8,818 nucleotides of DNA from Saprospiraceae bacterium (lineage in GTDB: Bacteria > Bacteroidota > Bacteroidia > Chitinophagales > Saprospiraceae), in NCBI GenBank assembly GCA_007128085.1, contig SKYC01000206.1, forward strand, positions 1 through 8,818. Direction: 5' to 3'. Positions 6,078 through 8,818 of the stretch are shown here, in pieces. The position numbers and the translations under genes are program-made. Positions within the stretch are counted from its first letter, which is position 1. Each line of letters starts with the position of its first letter. A model generated the notes under the pieces. The model had not been told where the DNA came from. It saw nothing but the letters and a program-made list of their open reading frames with translations, and did no database searches.

Positions 6078-6109
6078 CTTGTTTTATAAATACATTAGAA
6101 CTACCTTTG
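6078..6109 (+). promoter_or_regulatory. rplM: Primary sigma promoter of the rplM operon
   Basis: CTTG (6078-6081) as the -33 element and TACCTTTG (6102-6109) as the -7 element match the Bacteroidota consensus (TTG / TAnnTTTG) with 20 bases between them. Transcription would start near 6113-6115, leaving an A-rich leader of about 40 bases before the GTG start. That leader is too short for a large ribosomal-protein autoregulatory structure. Confidence 0.75.
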
Positions 6110-6153
6110 CACTCGCTTAAAATAATAGTACTTAACACTTAAATTCATAAGCC

Positions 6154-6597
6154 GTGACTAAATTGAGTTACAAAACCAAGTCGATGCGAAAAGAAGACGT
6201 CACCCGCAACTGGTATGTGGTTGATGCCGATGGGGAAACCGTAGGACGGTTGTGCTCCAGAATCGCACATGTATTGAAAGGAAAACACAAAGCTTGTTAT
6301 ACCCCGCACGTTGATTGCGGCGATTGTGTAATTGTTTTAAATGCCGATAAAGTTCGCTTTACCGGAAATAAATTAAACGCAAAAGAGTATTTGTCTTTTT
6401 CAGGTTATCCCGGAGGGCAAAAAAGTATAACAGCCAAGGCGTTGATGGCCAAACATCCCGAGCGCATAATTGAAAAGGCGGTAAAGGGTATGTTGCCAAA
6501 AAACAGCCTGGGAAGAAGTATGTTTACTAAATTATTTGTCTACACAGGTACTGAGCATCCCCATCAGGCTCAAAAGCCGGAACCATTTAAATTTTAA
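6154..6597 (+). CDS. rplM: Large-subunit ribosomal protein L13 (uL13)
   Basis: This 147-residue protein is an early-assembling 50S component that binds 23S rRNA. Visible signatures are GRLCSRIAHVLKGK (31-44), TPHVDCGD (50-57), KGMLPKN (111-117) and GTEHPHQAQKP (132-142), and the length is normal for the phylum. The start is GTG at 6154. An in-frame TAA lies two codons upstream (6148-6150), and the next ATG would remove the first ten residues (TKLSYKTKS), which resemble the Bacteroidota L13 N-terminus, so GTG is the likely start. The gene ends with a double stop TAATAA and is followed by rpsI five bases after the first stop. It is first in the rplM-rpsI-rpsB-tsf operon and is read from the promoter at 6078-6109. 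Confidence 0.97.
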   Translation: MTKLSYKTKSMRKEDVTRNWYVVDADGETVGRLCSRIAHVLKGKHKACYTPHVDCGDCVIVLNADKVRFTGNKLNAKEYLSFSGYPGGQKSITAKALMAKHPERIIEKAVKGMLPKNSLGRSMFTKLFVYTGTEHPHQAQKPEPFKF

Positions 6598-6602
6598 TAA
6601 CT

Positions 6603-6989
6603 ATGGAAATGATCAATGCATTAGGCAGAAGAAAGGCTTCAATAGCGAGAATCTATCTGCGAAATGGAGAAGGGAATATAAAAATCAACGGGAAGTCTGT
6701 TGCCGATTACTTCCCTCAAATTCACATAAGAGACAGAGTTACGGAACCTTTTGAAGTGGCCAATATTGAAAACACCTTCGATATTGCCATCAATGTCAAG
6801 GGTGGAGGATTCAAGGGTCAGGCCGAAGCGATTCGCCTTGGCATCGCCAGAGCACTGGTGAAAATTAACGAAGACTTCAAGAGTCCATTGAAAAGCAAAA
6901 AATTGCTGACCAGAGATGCCAGAGTGGTGGAGAGAAAGAAGTATGGAAGACCAAAGGCGAGAAAGGCATTCCAGTTCAGCAAGCGTTAA
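6603..6989 (+). CDS. rpsI: Small-subunit ribosomal protein S9 (uS9)
   Basis: This 128-residue protein of the 30S head has a C-terminal tail that reaches the P-site tRNA. It shows GRRKASIARI (8-17), a glycine-rich VKGGGFKGQAEAIRLG stretch (65-80), and the basic end RKKYGRPKARKAFQFSKR (111-128). That end includes the universal SKR terminus that contacts the tRNA anticodon stem. The ATG at 6603 lies five bases after the rplM stop, so the two are translated from one message. The pairing with rplM is nearly universal in bacteria. Nothing unusual was seen, and the gene is intact. Confidence 0.97.
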   Translation: MEMINALGRRKASIARIYLRNGEGNIKINGKSVADYFPQIHIRDRVTEPFEVANIENTFDIAINVKGGGFKGQAEAIRLGIARALVKINEDFKSPLKSKKLLTRDARVVERKKYGRPKARKAFQFSKR

Positions 6990-7028
6990 TCTATTTCTGT
7001 AACTTATTTTTTGAAAACTTCATTAGTC

Positions 7029-7745
7029 ATGAATATACCTAATAACGAAGAATTACTAAAAGCCGGTGTTCACTTTGGACACATGAAGAAAAAGTGGAAT
7101 CCAAAAATGCAACCCTATATTTTTATGGAGCGCAAGGGGATTCACATTATAGATCTCAACCGTACCCTCGATTCTATGGAAACCGCAGCCGATGCGCTGC
7201 GCGGCATTGCCAGATCGGGCAAAAAGATCATGTTTGTCGCTACTAAAAAGCAAGCGAGAGACATCGTCTCCAATGCTGCCAAAAGTGTCGATATGCCCTA
7301 CGTGACTGACCGTTGGTTGGGGGGGATGATGACCAACTTCTCCACCGTGAGAAGGTCGGTGAAGAAAATGCAAAACATCGACAGAATGCTCTCTGACGGA
7401 TCTTACTCCAATATTACCAAGAAAGAGAGACTGACGCTGGGCAGAGAACGCGACAAGATCAGAAAGGTACTCGGTGGGGTAGAAGAACTCAACAGATTGC
7501 CGGCTGCACTTTTTATCGTGGACATCGTGCATGAACACTTAGCTGTAGCCGAAGCCAATAAACTTGGAATTACTACGATTGGGATGGCAGATACCAATTC
7601 CAATCCCGGTGTGGTGGATTATCCCATCCCCGCCAATGACGATTCTTCCAGGTCTATTGAAATAATTACCAATTACCTCACTTCGGCCATTAAAGATGGT
7701 CTCAGCGAAAGGAATAAAGCGCGCGAAGAAGTGGCCGCAGGCTAA
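7029..7745 (+). CDS. rpsB: Small-subunit ribosomal protein S2 (uS2)
   Basis: This 238-residue protein joins the 30S late and is needed for S1 docking. Motifs are LLKAGVHFGH (9-18), KWNPKM (22-27), ATKKQA (71-76), RWLGGMMTNF (95-104), a helical coiled region (about 108-150), LFIVD (161-165), DTNSNP (188-193) and IPANDDSSRSI (200-210). The frame is open back to a TTG at 7011. The ATG at 7029 is chosen because it gives the usual short lead (MNIPNNEELL) before the AGVHFGH motif. The C-terminus ends AREEVAAG, on the short side for the phylum, without a long acidic tail. It follows rpsI by 39 bases with no clear separate promoter, so it is likely in the same operon. Confidence 0.96.
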   Translation: MNIPNNEELLKAGVHFGHMKKKWNPKMQPYIFMERKGIHIIDLNRTLDSMETAADALRGIARSGKKIMFVATKKQARDIVSNAAKSVDMPYVTDRWLGGMMTNFSTVRRSVKKMQNIDRMLSDGSYSNITKKERLTLGRERDKIRKVLGGVEELNRLPAALFIVDIVHEHLAVAEANKLGITTIGMADTNSNPGVVDYPIPANDDSSRSIEIITNYLTSAIKDGLSERNKAREEVAAG

Positions 7746-7779
7746 ACCATATTTTTTAATACCTAATAATTATTCATAA

Positions 7780-8616
7780 ATGAGTACAGTGAAAATTTCA
7801 GCTCAAGATGTTAAAAAATTGAGAGATATGACCGGCGCTGGTATGATGGATTGTAAAAATGCCCTTACCGAAGCCGAAGGTGATTTTGATACAGCAGTAG
7901 ATATCCTCCGTAAAAAAGGACAAAAACTTTCAGCCAAAAGAGCGGAAAGAGAGGCCAAAGAAGGTGTGGTGGTTGCTCTGGTCAATGACGCCAAAGACAA
8001 AGGTGTGGTCATTCGTCTCAGCTGTGAAACGGATTTTGTCGCCAAAAACGAAGATTTCGTTAGGTTTACCGAAAAAGTGACCCAGTTGGCCATCGATAAA
8101 AACCCCGCCTCTAAAGAGGAGTTGCTTCAACTCCCCTACGGAAACATTACCGTTGGAGAAGCCATTACAGAGCAGGTGGGTAAAATCGGTGAAAAAATAG
8201 AACTGGCAGAGTACCTCAAAATCGAAGCCCCCCTCGTAGTTTCTTATATCCACCTCGGTAATCGTGCCGGAGTAGCGGTAGGTTTGAACAAAACGGGTGA
8301 AGCCGCTGAGGAGGCCGGGAAAATGGTGGCCATGCAAATAGCCGCTATGCGTCCCCTGGCTGTCGATAAAGAAGGTATTTCCAAGGAAACCATCGAAAAA
8401 GAAATTGAGATTGGTAAAGAACAGGCCAGAGCAGAAGGCAAACCCGAAGCGATACTTGAAAAAATCGCACTCGGAAAATTGCAAAAGTTCTACAAGGAAG
8501 CTACCCTTCTAAACCAGGCCTTCATCAGCGATCAAAAGCAAAGCGTTAAACAGTATTTGCAAGGTGTAGATAAAGAGTTAACTGTCACTGGCTTTTGCCA
8601 CACAGAAAACGGTTAA
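7780..8616 (+). CDS. tsf: Translation elongation factor Ts
   Basis: This 278-residue cytoplasmic protein is the nucleotide-exchange factor that releases GDP from EF-Tu. The N-terminal UBA-like helix region is at 1-50 (LRDMTGAGMMDCKNAL at 14-29). The core contains CETDFVAKN (82-90), the TDFV loop that inserts near the Mg/GDP site of EF-Tu. HLGNRAGVAV (158-167) and MQIAAMRP (185-192) mark the second core half. KPEAILEKIALGKLQKFYKE (221-240) lies in the C-terminal part. Length and domain order are normal. The last residues (GFCHTENG) are less conserved than usual and harmless to the fold. It starts 34 bases after rpsB, the standard rpsB-tsf pair, and is the last gene before a strong terminator. 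Confidence 0.97.
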   Translation: MSTVKISAQDVKKLRDMTGAGMMDCKNALTEAEGDFDTAVDILRKKGQKLSAKRAEREAKEGVVVALVNDAKDKGVVIRLSCETDFVAKNEDFVRFTEKVTQLAIDKNPASKEELLQLPYGNITVGEAITEQVGKIGEKIELAEYLKIEAPLVVSYIHLGNRAGVAVGLNKTGEAAEEAGKMVAMQIAAMRPLAVDKEGISKETIEKEIEIGKEQARAEGKPEAILEKIALGKLQKFYKEATLLNQAFISDQKQSVKQYLQGVDKELTVTGFCHTENG

Positions 8617-8623
8617 ATTAAAA

Positions 8624-8654
8624 AGAGCGAATGATTTTCATTCGCTTTTTTTTT
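8624..8654 (+). terminator. Intrinsic terminator of the rplM-rpsI-rpsB-tsf operon
   Basis: AGCGAATGA (8626-8634) and TCATTCGCT (8638-8646) form a perfect 9-bp stem with a TTT loop. The stem can extend by G-T and A-T pairs. A run of nine Ts (8646-8654) follows, starting with the last base of the stem. It begins seven bases after the tsf stop codon and marks the end of the operon. Confidence 0.93.
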
Positions 8655-8818
8655 GCTCAATGCCCAGCTGTCGCTTTTAGTGCTCCCCGACAGCCGGACG
8701 ATGGCCGCTAAATGTGCCGGTCGTTTCTTGTGATTTTTTCAAGGGCAGTGGGCTTGGTTAAAATGAATATGGTGGACCACTGTCGGACCCGGTGATTGAT
8801 CTTTTGTAGTAGACAATG
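8655..8818. other. Gene-free right end with small inverted repeats
   Basis: No coding frame of useful length with a start is visible on either strand. GCTGTCG (8667-8673) pairs with CGACAGC (8688-8694) over a 14-base loop, and a further CTGTCGG copy lies at 8780-8786. A short palindrome, GTGGACCAC, lies at 8772-8780. It may be the upstream region of a gene beyond the edge, but no full -33/-7 promoter was recognised. Confidence 0.4.

Larger units (their letters stand above)
5758..6153. other. Divergent intergenic region between the sulfur cluster and rplM
   Basis: These 396 bases carry no supportable gene. The left part holds the control signals for the minus-strand dioxygenase gene, and the right part holds the rplM promoter. 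The middle (about 5860-6060) is AT-rich. It contains a weak plus-strand hairpin, CTCCA (5972-5976) with TGGAG (5993-5997), followed by CCTTTTT, which resembles a poor terminator although no plus-strand gene precedes it. A 26-codon ATG frame at 5883-5963 has no supporting features. Confidence 0.6.

Noticed and set aside
7011..7028. TTG start for S2 at 7011
   Set aside because: It adds six residues of no conserved type, and the ATG at 7029 gives the normal S2 N-terminus.
1..8818. CRISPR array, tRNA, rRNA, insertion sequence or phage attachment site
   Set aside because: No regularly spaced repeats, cloverleaf sequences, transposase frames or terminal inverted repeats with target duplications were found by eye.

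Overview
The window looks chromosomal and comes from a member of the Bacteroidota, probably a free-living aerobic lineage near Flavobacteriales or Saprospirales. Three signs point there: a type IX secretion C-terminal sorting domain (YPNPAS...) on the first protein; a rplM promoter with the Bacteroidota -33 / TAnnTTTG form; and L13, S9, S2 and EF-Ts sequences of Bacteroidota type with almost no Shine-Dalgarno sites. The genus cannot be named from this sequence alone.

Layout. (1) Positions 1-1821 (+) hold the 3' part of a large secreted protein: FG-GAP repeat, ASPIC/UnbV domain, two PKD/Ig-like domains, a beta-sandwich module and a type IX sorting domain. It converges on the next block across a small hairpin. 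(2) Positions 1869-5757 (all -) hold a sulfur-handling cluster. In transcription order it contains a CstB-like persulfide dioxygenase/pseudorhodanese/rhodanese fusion, a terminator-like hairpin, a single-domain rhodanese, a tandem-domain universal stress protein, and two half-size YeeE/YedE membrane proteins (PmpA-like, then PmpB-like). The last two are separated by 213 bp that hold a large imperfect hairpin. (3) Positions 5758-6153 form a divergent intergenic region. It carries a perfect CRP/FNR-type palindrome placed to activate the sulfur cluster, and on the other side the ribosomal promoter. (4) Positions 6154-8616 (+) hold rplM-rpsI-rpsB-tsf, closed by a strong intrinsic terminator at 8624-8654. 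(5) Positions 8655-8818 hold no gene that I can support.

How the genes may work together (inference from families and order): the YeeE-type pair would move a sulfur compound such as thiosulfate across the inner membrane. The rhodaneses would shuttle sulfane sulfur between thiols and sulfite. The dioxygenase would oxidise glutathione or other low-molecular-weight persulfides to sulfite. The stress protein may respond to ATP or redox state. A Crp/Fnr-family regulator is the likely switch. The most interesting points are the activator-like site with its matching -7 element, the nested hairpin between the two transporter halves, and the tandem stress protein inside a persulfide detoxification cluster. 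I did not find evidence for a wholly new system.
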